Shown here in pieces: positions 1 through 8,473 of a stretch of 28,240 bases of DNA. Position numbers and translations under genes: made by a program. Origin of the DNA: CAYTGR01 sp964437445 (GTDB lineage: Bacteria; Chloroflexota; Anaerolineae; B4-G1; SLSP01); contig CAYTGR010000058.1 of the NCBI GenBank assembly GCA_964437445.1, positions 1-28,240 of the forward strand. The letters are read 5' to 3'. The notes under the pieces are model-generated. The model searched no databases. It was not told where the DNA came from and worked only from the letters and a program-made list of their open reading frames with translations. Numbering within the stretch: the stretch's first letter is position 1; every line of letters begins with the position of its first letter.

Positions 1-33
1 GAATTCCTCTGAAAATAGCAACCAGTTTAAGGA

Positions 34-90
34 GTGAGCAGAGAGCAGCAGGTAGCAGTTCCTGTTTCCTGCTCACTGCTCCCTGCTCAC
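34..90. repeat. Heptad-repeat hairpin (GTGAGCA family)
   Basis: Two 7-bp words on the left (GTGAGCA at 34-40, GAGAGCA at 41-47) face three on the right (TGCTCAC at 70-76, TGCTCCC at 77-83, TGCTCAC at 84-90). The right words are the reverse complement of the left ones with single-base changes, so the segment can fold into an imperfect hairpin. No coding potential is seen here. Bases 91-286 are mostly pyrimidine-rich intergenic sequence; I found no convincing sigma70 promoter for the next gene. Confidence 0.7.
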
Positions 91-286
91 ATTTTCATCC
101 CCCCGCTGGTGAACGTCAGGTCGTGGTGAATTCCTCTTAACTTTCCGCCTTCATCTTTTCTGTCTTCTCTCTTGTCCCCAGTCTCCATAATGCCTCACCC
201 GGAAATTCATCATTTCTTCACAATGGTGCGGTACAATGGTTCCCGAAGTAATGAATCAATGACGATGAAACATCAGGGGAAGAAAC

Positions 287-1135
287 ATGAAGAGACCAAG
301 TCCAAAGACTAACTGGTGGATTGATGCTGTATTGTTGGGCTCCTTTCTGGTGGCCTTTTTTATGGACCTGACCGGCCTTTCGCTGCACCAATGGTTGGGC
401 TTGGCGGTGGGGGTTCTGGCCGGGTATCACCTGCTGGTGCACTGGCCCTGGGTCAAGTCGGTGACCCGGCGCTTTTTCAAGCAGACCTGCGGCCGGGCGC
501 GGCTTTGCTATCTGTTGGACGTCGGTGTGATGGGCGGGCTCGGCCTGATTGTGGGTACCGGGCTGGTGATTTCCACCTGGCTGTCGTTGTCGCTGGCTAA
601 CTATGACGCCTGGCACCACCTGCACATCATGGCCTCCATCGTGACTTTGCTGTTGGTCGTTTTGAAGGTCGGCTTACATTGGCGCTGGATTGTGACAGTC
701 GCGCGCCGGTCTCTGGTCCCGGCCCCTGCGCCGGTGCCGCCTCTGCAACCGGCCCCGGCTGGGGCGACGCTGGGACGTCGCGAATTCCTGACATTGATGG
801 GGGTGGTGGGAATCACCTCTGCGGTGGCGATAAGCCAGGCGATGAAAGCGTTACACTCGGCCTCTCTGACGTCGACGGCGGCTGTGCTGGCTCAATCCGC
901 CTCTCAACCGGCGGCCACGGGAGTAACTACAGCCACTGCTACTCCTACCCCTCTCCCCACGGCTCTTGTCACGTCCACGCCGGCCCCCACCGCTGAGGCC
1001 TGGGGGACAGGGGCCGCTGAAACCAGCGCCACTTGCCAGGTACGGTGTCCACGGGGCTGCTTCTATCCAGGCCACTGCCGCCGTTACACCGATTCTAACG
1101 GGAATGGCCGTTGTGATAGGGGGGAATGCCTATAA
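287..1135 (+). CDS. DUF4405-type membrane protein with internal twin-arginine motif and Cys-rich C-terminal tail
   Basis: 282 aa. Four hydrophobic helices (about residues 12-32, 35-55, 80-102 and 108-132) with His residues in and beside them (LHQW, YHLLVHW, WHHLHI, LHW) resemble the DUF4405 / cytochrome b561-like heme membrane family. A Pro/Ala-rich loop follows, then GRREFLTLMGVVG near residues 162-175, which matches a twin-arginine signal, and a fifth hydrophobic segment. After it come a Ser/Thr/Pro/Ala linker and a tail with six Cys, including CPRGC and an EF-hand-like DSNGNGRCD. By helix count the Arg pair is cytoplasmic and the Cys tail is outside. Start: ATG after AGGGGAAG. The gene stands alone and ends before a strong terminator. 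A redox role is inferred; the electron partner is unknown. Confidence 0.7.
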   Translation: MKRPSPKTNWWIDAVLLGSFLVAFFMDLTGLSLHQWLGLAVGVLAGYHLLVHWPWVKSVTRRFFKQTCGRARLCYLLDVGVMGGLGLIVGTGLVISTWLSLSLANYDAWHHLHIMASIVTLLLVVLKVGLHWRWIVTVARRSLVPAPAPVPPLQPAPAGATLGRREFLTLMGVVGITSAVAISQAMKALHSASLTSTAAVLAQSASQPAATGVTTATATPTPLPTALVTSTPAPTAEAWGTGAAETSATCQVRCPRGCFYPGHCRRYTDSNGNGRCDRGECL

Positions 1136-1178
1136 GCAAAACACCATAGAGCGAAGCTACTTTCGGAGTTGAGGTGGT

Positions 1179-1216
1179 CAAGCGCGGCCAGGTGACACTG
1201 GCCGCGCTTGTTTTCT
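1179..1216 (+). terminator. Strong intrinsic terminator after the DUF4405 gene
   Basis: A perfect 13-bp GC-rich stem (CAAGCGCGGCCAG at 1179-1191 and its exact complement at 1198-1210) closes a 6-base loop and is followed directly by TTTTCT. It lies 44 bases after the stop codon. Confidence 0.93.
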
Positions 1217-1283
1217 ATCCCGGCCTGTGCTAAAATCCGGGCGGTGGGTGGATTCTTTCCCGCTCACGAACTTACCGCGTCGT

Positions 1284-1397
1284 GTGAATATTCGTGCATT
1301 TGTGACGGCCGGCAACCGTTATCTTAATGACCTTGACACCCTGGCCGCCTGGGCGTCCCAGCCGACGGTGCCGGCCGATTTCCCTGAAAGGTGGTAA
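1284..1397 (+). other. Possible small ORF or 3' gene remnant (37 aa)
   Basis: A frame opening at GTG 1284 reads with GC-rich third positions and ends at TAA 1395-1397, inside the ribosome binding site of the next gene. The peptide (…VTAGNRYLNDLDTLAAW…) looks coding-like. However, no Shine-Dalgarno sequence precedes the GTG, and the frame also stays open further upstream, so it may be the worn 3' end of a lost gene. I do not recognise it. Confidence 0.22.
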
Positions 1398-1399
1398 CC

Positions 1400-2083
1400 A
1401 TGGAGCCGCTGAATTATCGTTATGGTACGGTGAAAATTTACCAGTATGAAGCCGAGCGCATTATCGTTTATTACGACGTGAAACGTTGCATCCATTCAGA
1501 GGAATGTATTCGTGGCGCACCGGCGGTCTTTGACCGTTACCGCCGTCCCTGGATTGATCCGACGCTGGATGACGCCGACCATCTGGCAGAGGTCATTTTG
1601 CGCTGCCCGACCGGTGCGCTCCACTTTACGCGGAAAGATGGAGCTCCAGAAGAGACCTTCCCGGAGAGTAACGTCGTGCTGGTCGGGCCGGATGGGCCGC
1701 TCTACCTCCACGGCAACGTAGAGATTGTCGCCCGTGGCAAGGAGGTGCTGGTCCACGATACCCGCGTCGCACTCTGTCGCTGCGGCCGTTCGCAGAACAA
1801 GCCGTTTTGCGACAACGGCCATTTAGCAGAGCCGGCGTTCCGCGATGCCGGCGCTCTGGCAGAGAACTGCGTTTTGCCTAAGGAAGGGACGCCCGGTCCG
1901 GCGTTGCGGGTGACGCTGGTGGCGGATGGCCCCCTGGTGCTGCGCGGTGACTTTACCCTGCGCAGCGGTGACGGGCGCATTCTCGTCCAGGGCAACCGGG
2001 CTTCACTCTGTCGTTGTGGGGCCTCCCTGAACAAACCGTTCTGCGATGGGACTCATACCGCGGTGGGATTCCAGGCGCAATGA
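1400..2083 (+). CDS. Fe-S protein: divergent 4Fe-4S domain plus two CDGSH iron-sulfur domains
   Basis: 227 aa. The N-terminal about 70 residues carry spaced Cys (KRCIHSEEC, then LRCPTGALHF) as in the Fer4_19 / divergent mono-cluster ferredoxin family. Two CDGSH-type domains follow, each with the C-x-C…C…H ligand set: CRCGRSQNKPFCDNGH and CRCGASLNKPFCDGTH. These bind 2Fe-2S clusters through three Cys and one His, so the protein probably holds three clusters. It is soluble with no signal peptide, and likely a cytoplasmic electron-transfer or redox-sensing protein; the partner is unknown. ATG 1400 is chosen because AAAGGTGG ends 5 bases before it; GTG 1391, nine bases upstream in frame, lies inside that site. 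It is followed after 13 bases by a small gene. Confidence 0.88.
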   Translation: MEPLNYRYGTVKIYQYEAERIIVYYDVKRCIHSEECIRGAPAVFDRYRRPWIDPTLDDADHLAEVILRCPTGALHFTRKDGAPEETFPESNVVLVGPDGPLYLHGNVEIVARGKEVLVHDTRVALCRCGRSQNKPFCDNGHLAEPAFRDAGALAENCVLPKEGTPGPALRVTLVADGPLVLRGDFTLRSGDGRILVQGNRASLCRCGASLNKPFCDGTHTAVGFQAQ

Positions 2084-2096
2084 ATTGGAGGTCATC

Positions 2097-2327
2097 GTGA
2101 CCTCAATGACCGGCGCGCGGTACACTTTGGGGGTGCGCTGTGTGCTGAAGGGAATCCTGGCGGCTTGCCTGCTCGTGGCCGCGCGCGGGTGCTTGTTCCG
2201 CCCCGGTACAAGCTATCCTTATTGGGAGACGGATGCCGCCGAATGGGAGACCTATACCCGGCTTTGGCTGGGCCATGGCCCCCGCGAACTGCCCGACTTG
2301 CCCTCTCCCTACCCTGTGATAGAATAA
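2097..2327 (+). CDS. Small hypothetical protein with hydrophobic N-terminal segment
   Basis: 76 aa, unrecognised. GTG 2097 lies 4 bases after GGAGGT (2087-2092), which sits just behind the stop codon of the Fe-S gene, so coupled translation is likely. About residues 13-28 (VLKGILAACLLVAARGC) look like a signal peptide or membrane anchor. The C-terminal half is rich in Trp, Tyr and Pro (YPYWETDAAEWETYTRLWLG). No catalytic motif is visible. An in-frame ATG at 2106 is an alternative start with worse spacing. The good ribosome site and position between two convincing genes support it; function cannot be assigned. Confidence 0.5.
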   Translation: MTSMTGARYTLGVRCVLKGILAACLLVAARGCLFRPGTSYPYWETDAAEWETYTRLWLGHGPRELPDLPSPYPVIE

Positions 2328-2380
2328 GCTTCAGCCTGTCCTGAGCGGGACGGGATAACTTGTTTGTGGAGGTATCTTCG

Positions 2381-5300
2381 ATGGCTGATGAGCAGCACAC
2401 TGAGGCTGAGGCATTGGAGCCGCAGCCGGTATCGGCCGAACCAGAGGCAGCTCCCAGCGCGGATAGCCCTGTAGAGGTGCCGGCTTCCCCCTCGGCAGAA
2501 GCTGTGCCGGCGGGTGTGGTGAGTTTGGCTGCCATGGAATCCTTGCCGCCGGTCGGCAAAGCGCCGACCGCCAGCCCTCTGGCTGCGCTCCAGAGCGCGC
2601 TGGCCGGACGGGCCTGGATTGTGGGGGTCGTGGTCGTCCTGTTGCTGTTGCTGGCCCTGTTCCTGCCCCCGATCTCGCTGGGAACCCGCCTGGCCGGCGG
2701 TGGCGGTTATACGACACTCAACGCTGAAACACCCTCCCTCACTCACCCCGATGGCCTGACTGTCCAGGTGGATCCAGCTCAGGCGAGTGGCGTGCGGGTC
2801 AAGCTAGCTTCTATTCCCGGTGCTGAGTTCCGCGCCGGCAATGTGCCCAACGATCTCAAGGCGGCGGTGACCGCCGTGGGCACTCTGTTGTCGCCCAAGA
2901 GCCCTTACTATCAAATTGTCACCCGGGGCAAGGTGGCCGGCCCGGCCACGCTGGAGGTGGTTATTCCCAATGACGCCGAACCGTGGGAAACCCTGGATCT
3001 CTATACCTGGGACTCCGAGACACAGGTCTGGCGTTGGATCCCCTCCAAGTTGGATCGCGGTCGTGCCATGTTGGTGGCCTCGGTGGAGGCGTTGCCCTCT
3101 TCGGCGATGGTGATGCAGAGCGGCGCTGTGCAACAGGCGCTGGTGAGTGAGACCGACGCTGCGTTATCCGCGGAGATCAAGGACCTGACCGAGGTGGACC
3201 TGGTACGGATGACGATCGGCACCTTAGGCGAGCTGAACGGTGATCCGAGCCAGCTGCCGCCGGCCAATGCCAGCAGCAACCCGACGTTAGTCCCCACCGT
3301 TCGTAACTGGGCCGCCGGTTATACCCCCAATCCGGGGTTGGTCATAGATATGCTGTCGGTGGATGCTGATCGTGCGAACCATGTGCAAAAGCTGGCCGAG
3401 CTGGTGAAAAGCGGGGGGTATGCCGGACTGGTGGTAGATTACCGTGGGCTGCCGGCCGAGAACCGCGACGCCTACACCGCTTTTATCGGGGCGCTGGCGG
3501 CCACGTTGCACCAGAACGGCGCCTGGTTGGCCGTGACGGTGGATATGCCGCAGGCCAACGACAGCGGTTGGGAGACCGGCGGGTATGACTGGCAGGCGCT
3601 TGGGGCGGCGGCGGATCAGGTCCGCGTGCCCCTGCCGGCGGATCCGCAGGCCTATGCGACCGGCGGTCAGGTCTCAGCGCTGTTAGAATGGGCTACCGGC
3701 CAGGTCAATCGCTACAAGCTCTACCCGATCTTCACCACCATGAGTGTCAATAGCGAGGGTAAGCAGGTCGCCTGGCAGGAGGTGTTGGCTCCGTTGGGCA
3801 ACATTCAGCCGAGCCAGCCGTTGACGGGCAATGTGACGCCGGGGACGGCGCTTACCTTCCAATTGGGCGGGGGCGTTCAGGTGCAGGCCGACACGGCCAC
3901 CGGCGTGACTACCGTCGCTGCGGGCGATACGACCCTCTGGTTAGGCACGCCGCAATGGCTGCGGACCCGGCTGGATGTGACGGCCCGCTATCACCTGGGG
4001 GGCGTTGTGCTCCGCGACTTACTGGCGACAGGCAACCTGCCGGGCATCATGGACGCGGTGAGTGCTTATAAAGCGCAGACCGCTGCCGCCGCGTTCACGC
4101 CGCCGGAAGTTGTCTGGCAGGTGACGGCCCCCAACGGCCAGGCCACGCAGGTGAACATGCCGCTCTCGCAGCCGCAGTTTGCCTGGACCGCGCCGGAGCT
4201 GACGGGGACGTACCGCGTGGCGGCCACGGTCGCCGGACTGGACAAGGGCAGCCTGGACGTGCTGGTCGCCGCGCCGGTGGTTTCGCCGACCACCCCGGTC
4301 ACACCGACCGGCGAGGTGGCGGCAGGGGGTGAAAATCCTGGGGTCACCGGCATGAGCGCTAATGCGGTGGAAACCTTGGCGGCGGCTTTTGTCGCCGATG
4401 TAACGGTGCCGGACAACACCCATTTTGAAAAGGGCGAGAAATTCACCAAGACCTGGCGGATGCAGAACGCCGGTAACAAAGCCTGGCCGGCTGACACGGT
4501 GGCTGTTTTTGTCAGTGGCGAACAGATGGGCGCCACCTCACCGGTCAAAGTGGGGGCGGTGGAGCCAGGGAAGTCGGTGGATATCAGCGTGGAAATGACC
4601 GCGCCCGATAAAGATGCCAGCTTCCAGGGCCAGTGGGCTCTGCAGGTGGGCGGGGCCACCATTAGCGGCAGTGGTATGACGGTCTTGATCAAGGTGGGTC
4701 AAGAGCAGGTTGCCGCCACGCCGGCTCCCACTACGCCGGCTCCCTCGGCGGGCATCAAGGGTTCCTTTGAGTTGGGTGGTCACATTCTGCAAGGCTTCGC
4801 TTATGCCGACAAGATGCACTACTCTGGCATGAACTGGGCCAAGATCCAGGTCCGCTACCGTGATGACCCGAGCGGCATGATCGCGGCGGCCCATGCCAAC
4901 GGCTTCAAGGTTCAATTGAGTGCGTTGGGCGGGGCCAGCCAGGTGCTGGGCGGGGCCGCTTTTGAGGATGACTACTCCAACTGGGTGGCGGGCATGGCGG
5001 CCGCCGGTGCCGATGCCATTGAGGTCTGGAATGAGCCGAACCTGCCGCGTGAATGGGCGGAGGGGAGCATCAGCCCGCAGGCATACACCAGCCTGCTCTG
5101 CAAGGCCTACGCGGCGATCAAGGCTAAAAATTCGGGGACGGCAGTCATCAGCGCCGCGCCGGCGCCGACCGGCTACTTCGGCGGCTGCTACGGTCACGGC
5201 TGCGACGATGTGCCCTGGTTGCAGGGGCTCTACAACGCCGGGGCCGCCAACTGCTTTGATTACATCGGGGCGCACCACAACGCCGGCGCGACAGCACCTT

Positions 5301-5698
5301 CCGCTTCCACCGGCCACCCGGCGGATGGCGGCGACCATCACCATTCCTGGTACTTCCTGCCGCAGACGCAGATTTACTACAACATCTTCCAGGGCAAGCG
5401 CCAGCTCTTCTATACTGAATTGGGATACGTCTCGCCGGAAGGCTATCCGCAGATTCCTGATACTTTCTGGTGGGGTGGCAACACGACGGTCGCGCAGCAG
5501 GCGCAATGGCTGGCCGAAGTGGTCCAGTTGAGCGCCCAGACCGGTATGGTGCGGGCGGTTATCGTCTGGAACGTGGACGCGACCTGCTACGGCCTGTGCG
5601 GTGGCGTAGGGGATCCCCAGGCCGGCTATGCGATTATCCGGCCGGGGGGCGCCTGTCCGGCCTGCGACTCGTTGCACGCGCTCTTAGGGACGCGGTAA
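2381..5698 (+). CDS. Large membrane-anchored glycosidase-like protein: GH18-like domain, NBR1-type Ig domain, WNEPN glycosidase domain
   Basis: 1105 aa. An acidic Ala/Pro/Glu-rich cytoplasmic N-terminus (1-75) precedes one membrane helix (about 77-100). A beta-rich region follows, then a TIM-barrel segment (about 317-560) resembling GH18/YaaH-type chitinase domains, but the expected motif VDFEG reads VDYRG (Asp353, Arg355), so the catalytic Glu is missing. Residues about 665-775 match the Ig-like domain found in NBR1 (WRMQNAGNKAWPADT). The C-terminal domain (about 790-1105) is a clan-A glycosidase fold with acid/base Glu885 in WNEPN and likely nucleophile Glu1013 in YTELGY, plus many Cys. It probably acts on surface or environmental polysaccharide; the substrate is unknown. 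ATG 2381 has GGAGGT 7 bases upstream. It is related in its catalytic motif to the lipoprotein at 9799. Confidence 0.82.
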   Translation: MADEQHTEAEALEPQPVSAEPEAAPSADSPVEVPASPSAEAVPAGVVSLAAMESLPPVGKAPTASPLAALQSALAGRAWIVGVVVVLLLLLALFLPPISLGTRLAGGGGYTTLNAETPSLTHPDGLTVQVDPAQASGVRVKLASIPGAEFRAGNVPNDLKAAVTAVGTLLSPKSPYYQIVTRGKVAGPATLEVVIPNDAEPWETLDLYTWDSETQVWRWIPSKLDRGRAMLVASVEALPSSAMVMQSGAVQQALVSETDAALSAEIKDLTEVDLVRMTIGTLGELNGDPSQLPPANASSNPTLVPTVRNWAAGYTPNPGLVIDMLSVDADRANHVQKLAELVKSGGYAGLVVDYRGLPAENRDAYTAFIGALAATLHQNGAWLAVTVDMPQANDSGWETGGYDWQALGAAADQVRVPLPADPQAYATGGQVSALLEWATGQVNRYKLYPIFTTMSVNSEGKQVAWQEVLAPLGNIQPSQPLTGNVTPGTALTFQLGGGVQVQADTATGVTTVAAGDTTLWLGTPQWLRTRLDVTARYHLGGVVLRDLLATGNLPGIMDAVSAYKAQTAAAAFTPPEVVWQVTAPNGQATQVNMPLSQPQFAWTAPELTGTYRVAATVAGLDKGSLDVLVAAPVVSPTTPVTPTGEVAAGGENPGVTGMSANAVETLAAAFVADVTVPDNTHFEKGEKFTKTWRMQNAGNKAWPADTVAVFVSGEQMGATSPVKVGAVEPGKSVDISVEMTAPDKDASFQGQWALQVGGATISGSGMTVLIKVGQEQVAATPAPTTPAPSAGIKGSFELGGHILQGFAYADKMHYSGMNWAKIQVRYRDDPSGMIAAAHANGFKVQLSALGGASQVLGGAAFEDDYSNWVAGMAAAGADAIEVWNEPNLPREWAEGSISPQAYTSLLCKAYAAIKAKNSGTAVISAAPAPTGYFGGCYGHGCDDVPWLQGLYNAGAANCFDYIGAHHNAGATAPSASTGHPADGGDHHHSWYFLPQTQIYYNIFQGKRQLFYTELGYVSPEGYPQIPDTFWWGGNTTVAQQAQWLAEVVQLSAQTGMVRAVIVWNVDATCYGLCGGVGDPQAGYAIIRPGGACPACDSLHALLGTR

Positions 5699-5725
5699 CT
5701 TCTCTTTATCTGGGAGTCTGAATCC

Positions 5726-5761
5726 AAGGCCCGTCCGCGGGATCATCTGCGGGCGGGCCTT
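5726..5761 (+). terminator. Terminator hairpin after the large glycosidase gene
   Basis: AAGGCCCGTCCGC (5726-5738) pairs with GCGGGCGGGCCTT (5749-5761) with one mismatch across a 10-base loop. Only a weak T run follows, so it may be a factor-dependent or inefficient terminator. Confidence 0.65.
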
Positions 5762-5804
5762 ATGCCTGAAAGAGGACGGGCTTCAAGCGTTTGGGGACGG
5801 AGGC

Positions 5805-7094
5805 ATGTCAGACGATACAACCCCTGCCACCCATGAGGTGCGGCTCTCCCCACCGGAGAGCCGCCGGGCCTTTGTGCTGAACGTGCTCAACGGCGGGCTG
5901 TACAGCTTTGCCGATAGCCTGATGGATGCTAACTTGGTCCTGGTCTGGTTTGCCAGCCAGCTGACCACTTCCAATCTTTTGTTGGGCCTGATTGCGCCGA
6001 TCAACAGCGGGGCCTGGTATCTGCCGCAGCTCTTCCTGTCGGGCCGGGTGCAAGCCATGCCGCGCCAGATTGTTCTTTACCGTTGGATGACGGTGGTGCG
6101 GTTTTCCACCTGGGTCTTGCTGGCGGCGGCGCTCTGGTGGCTGCGCGCTCCGCTGCTCTTGCTCGGGGCCTTCTATGCGCTGTATACAATCACCCGGCTG
6201 GCCTCCGGGGCGGCCGGCATCCCCTACCTGGAGGTGACGGCGAAGACAATCCCGCCCCGGCAGCGGGGGCGGATGTTCGCGCTACGCCAGCTGACCGCCG
6301 GGCTGTTGGCATTGCTCGGCACGCGGGTGATCCGTCGGGTGCTGTCTGGCCCGCTGCCCTATCCGCGCAATTACGCGCTGCTGGTCTTTCTGGCGGCGTT
6401 GGTCGGTGGGGTGGCGCTGACGGCGTTTGCGATCACGCGCGAGCCGCCCGGGGCCACGCGGGCAGCGGCCTCACTGCGGGAGCAGGTGCGACGGGGCGTG
6501 CAAACCTTTCGCACGGATAGCGACTATCGCAATTTGCTGTTGGGGCGCAGTTTGCTCTTTCTGGGGATGATTGTGGTCCCGTTCTACTCGCTGCTGGCCA
6601 AGCAGGTGCTGGGAGCGCCGGAGCGGGCGGTGGCCGATTATCTGCTGGTGGTGACTTTCACCAAGCTGGTCGTCACGTTTCCGTGGGGTTGGCTGGCCGA
6701 CCATTGGGGCAACCGGTGGGTCTTGCGGGTGGCGGCCCTGGGGTGGAGCGGGATGAACGGCGTCGCCATCGTGCTGGCGCTGGCGGCCTCGGCGGGCTGG
6801 CTGGCGCGTTTGCCCTTCCCGCCCTACCTGGCGGCCTATCCGCTCTTTTTCCTGGTGGGCCTGCTTACGCCGATGGAGGGGATCGCCGGGCAAAGTCTGC
6901 TGCTGGCGCTGGTCCCGGAGCACGACCGGGCGCTTTACCTGGGCTTTGCCAACACGGTTTTGGGGGCGATGCTCCTGCTCAGCGCCTTGGGCGGTGGGTT
7001 GGTAGATCTCTTGGGCTTGCCGTTGCTTTTCGGCACGGCCATCCTCGTCAACCTGGCCGCCTGGGGTTTCTTGGGGCGGGTGAGGAAGACGTAG
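5805..7094 (+). CDS. Major facilitator superfamily transporter
   Basis: 429 aa with about ten to twelve hydrophobic helices spread along its length. The central loop contains PPRQRGRMFALRQ, like the conserved cytoplasmic Arg-rich loop of MFS proteins, and a long charged linker (REPPGATRAAASLREQVRRG) separates the two six-helix halves. A WGWLADHWGNRW motif in the second half resembles the MFS motif-A loop GxxADRxGRR. Substrate cannot be told. ATG 5805 follows GGACGGAGGC. It lies between the terminator at 5761 and obg, separated from obg by a heptad-repeat array, so co-transcription with obg is possible but not shown. Confidence 0.85.
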   Translation: MSDDTTPATHEVRLSPPESRRAFVLNVLNGGLYSFADSLMDANLVLVWFASQLTTSNLLLGLIAPINSGAWYLPQLFLSGRVQAMPRQIVLYRWMTVVRFSTWVLLAAALWWLRAPLLLLGAFYALYTITRLASGAAGIPYLEVTAKTIPPRQRGRMFALRQLTAGLLALLGTRVIRRVLSGPLPYPRNYALLVFLAALVGGVALTAFAITREPPGATRAAASLREQVRRGVQTFRTDSDYRNLLLGRSLLFLGMIVVPFYSLLAKQVLGAPERAVADYLLVVTFTKLVVTFPWGWLADHWGNRWVLRVAALGWSGMNGVAIVLALAASAGWLARLPFPPYLAAYPLFFLVGLLTPMEGIAGQSLLLALVPEHDRALYLGFANTVLGAMLLLSALGGGLVDLLGLPLLFGTAILVNLAAWGFLGRVRKT

Positions 7095-7114
7095 GGCGCG
7101 GTTGTGGAGTGGGC

Positions 7115-7177
7115 AGATGACAGACCGCCGATGACGGATTGCGGTAGGGGTGGTCTGTGGTCTGTGGTCGGTGGTCC
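7115..7177. repeat. Heptad-repeat array (GTGGTCT family) upstream of obg
   Basis: Four words in perfect 7-bp register, GTGGTCT, GTGGTCT, GTGGTCG and GTGGTCC, occupy 7150-7177. Looser complementary words (AGATGAC 7115-7121, AGACCGC 7122-7128, CGATGAC 7129-7135) lie to the left, so a hairpin is possible. The array ends 24 bases before the obg start codon. Confidence 0.7.
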
Positions 7178-7201
7178 TTAGCGTTACAGGGAGCAGGCGC
7201 A

Positions 7202-8470
7202 ATGTTTTACGACGAAGCGAAGATTTACGTGAAAGCGGGCGACGGCGGCGACGGGGCGATTGCCTTTCGGCGCGAGAAGTATGTGCCCTACGGCGGGCCT
7301 TCTGGCGGCGACGGCGGGCGCGGCGGGGATGTGGTGCTGGTGGTAGACCCTCACCTCAACACGCTGTTTGCCTTTTCGCGCCAGCAGGAATACATTGCAC
7401 CCGACGGTGAAGACGGGCGCAACAAGGATCAATACGGCGCGAAGGGGGCCGAGCTGGTGATCCCGGTGCCGCCCGGCACGCTGGTCTGGGACGCGGAGAG
7501 CGGGGCGCTGCTGGCCGATCTCAAGACGCCGGGGGAGCGCTTTGTCGTAGCGCGCGGCGGGCGCGGCGGGCGCGGCAATATCCACTTTGCCAGCCCCTCC
7601 AACAAAGCACCGCGCATTGCCGAAAACGGGGAGCCGGGCGAGGCGCGCTGGCTCCGGCTGGAACTGAAACTGCTGGCCGATGTGGGGCTGGTGGGCAAGC
7701 CCAACGCGGGCAAGTCCACGCTCCTGGCAGCGACCACGGCTGCCCGGCCGGCCATCGCTGATTATCCCTTCACGACGTTGCAACCCAACCTCGGCGTCTA
7801 TGCCTTCAGCCCCTCTGAGACCCTGGTCATCGCCGACCTGCCGGGCCTGATTGAGGGCGCGAGCCAGGGTAAGGGGCTGGGGCTGGAGTTCCTCCGCCAC
7901 ATTGAACGGACGCGGGTGCTGATCCACCTGCTGGATGGCAGCGCGCCCGACCCGGTGGGCGATTTCGCGGCCATCAACCAGGAAATGGCGACCTTCGGCC
8001 ACGGGTTGATGGAGAAGCCGCAGCTGGTGGTCATCAACAAGCTGGACCTGCCGGAGGCGCGGGCGCGGTTCCCGGAGCTGAAGGCCGCCCTGGAAGCGGC
8101 AGGCTACGAGGTCATGGGGATGTCGGGAGCGACAGGCGAGGGGGTCCGCGCGGTGATGGGGCGCGCCTACCAGCTGGTAGCCGAGACGCCCGTGCCGGAA
8201 GTCCGGGCGGAGCCGGCGGTCATCCGCGCGGCGCCGGAGGAAGAGGGCTTCACCGTGGAGCGCGAGCCCGATGGCGCCTGGCGTGTGCGCGGCGGCAAGA
8301 TTGAGCGGGCCGTCCGCCGCACGCCGTTGGGCTACGACGACGCGCTCTTCCGCCTGCATCGCTACCTGGAGCATCAAGGTGTCCTGGCGGCGCTCCGCAA
8401 GGCCGGCGTCAAGGAAGGCGAGCTGGTGCGCATCGGCGACTATGAGCTGGAGTGGCGGGAGGAAGAGTAG
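7202..8470 (+). CDS. obg: GTPase Obg (CgtA), ribosome assembly
   Basis: 422 aa, the usual length for Obg proteins with a C-terminal extension. The glycine-rich Obg fold is at 1-160 (YVKAGDGGDGAIAFRREKY). The G domain follows with G1 GKPNAGKST, G3 DLPG, and NKLD for guanine specificity. The last about 75 residues (EEGFTVERE… to LEWREEE) are the OCT/DUF1967 domain. Obg binds GTP and assists late 50S subunit assembly and stress control in the cytoplasm. Start ATG 7202 gives the conserved N-terminus (MFYDEAKIYVKAGDGG); a GGGAG lies about ten bases before it. An in-frame upstream start at 7157 would translate the heptad array and is rejected. Heptad arrays lie on both sides of the gene. Confidence 0.98.
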   Translation: MFYDEAKIYVKAGDGGDGAIAFRREKYVPYGGPSGGDGGRGGDVVLVVDPHLNTLFAFSRQQEYIAPDGEDGRNKDQYGAKGAELVIPVPPGTLVWDAESGALLADLKTPGERFVVARGGRGGRGNIHFASPSNKAPRIAENGEPGEARWLRLELKLLADVGLVGKPNAGKSTLLAATTAARPAIADYPFTTLQPNLGVYAFSPSETLVIADLPGLIEGASQGKGLGLEFLRHIERTRVLIHLLDGSAPDPVGDFAAINQEMATFGHGLMEKPQLVVINKLDLPEARARFPELKAALEAAGYEVMGMSGATGEGVRAVMGRAYQLVAETPVPEVRAEPAVIRAAPEEEGFTVEREPDGAWRVRGGKIERAVRRTPLGYDDALFRLHRYLEHQGVLAALRKAGVKEGELVRIGDYELEWREEE

Positions 8471-8473
8471 GGC

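Noticed and set aside
4538..5677. 379-codon minus-strand frame inside the large glycosidase gene
   Set aside because: Shadow of a conserved gene in GC-rich DNA; composition atypical and no start signals.
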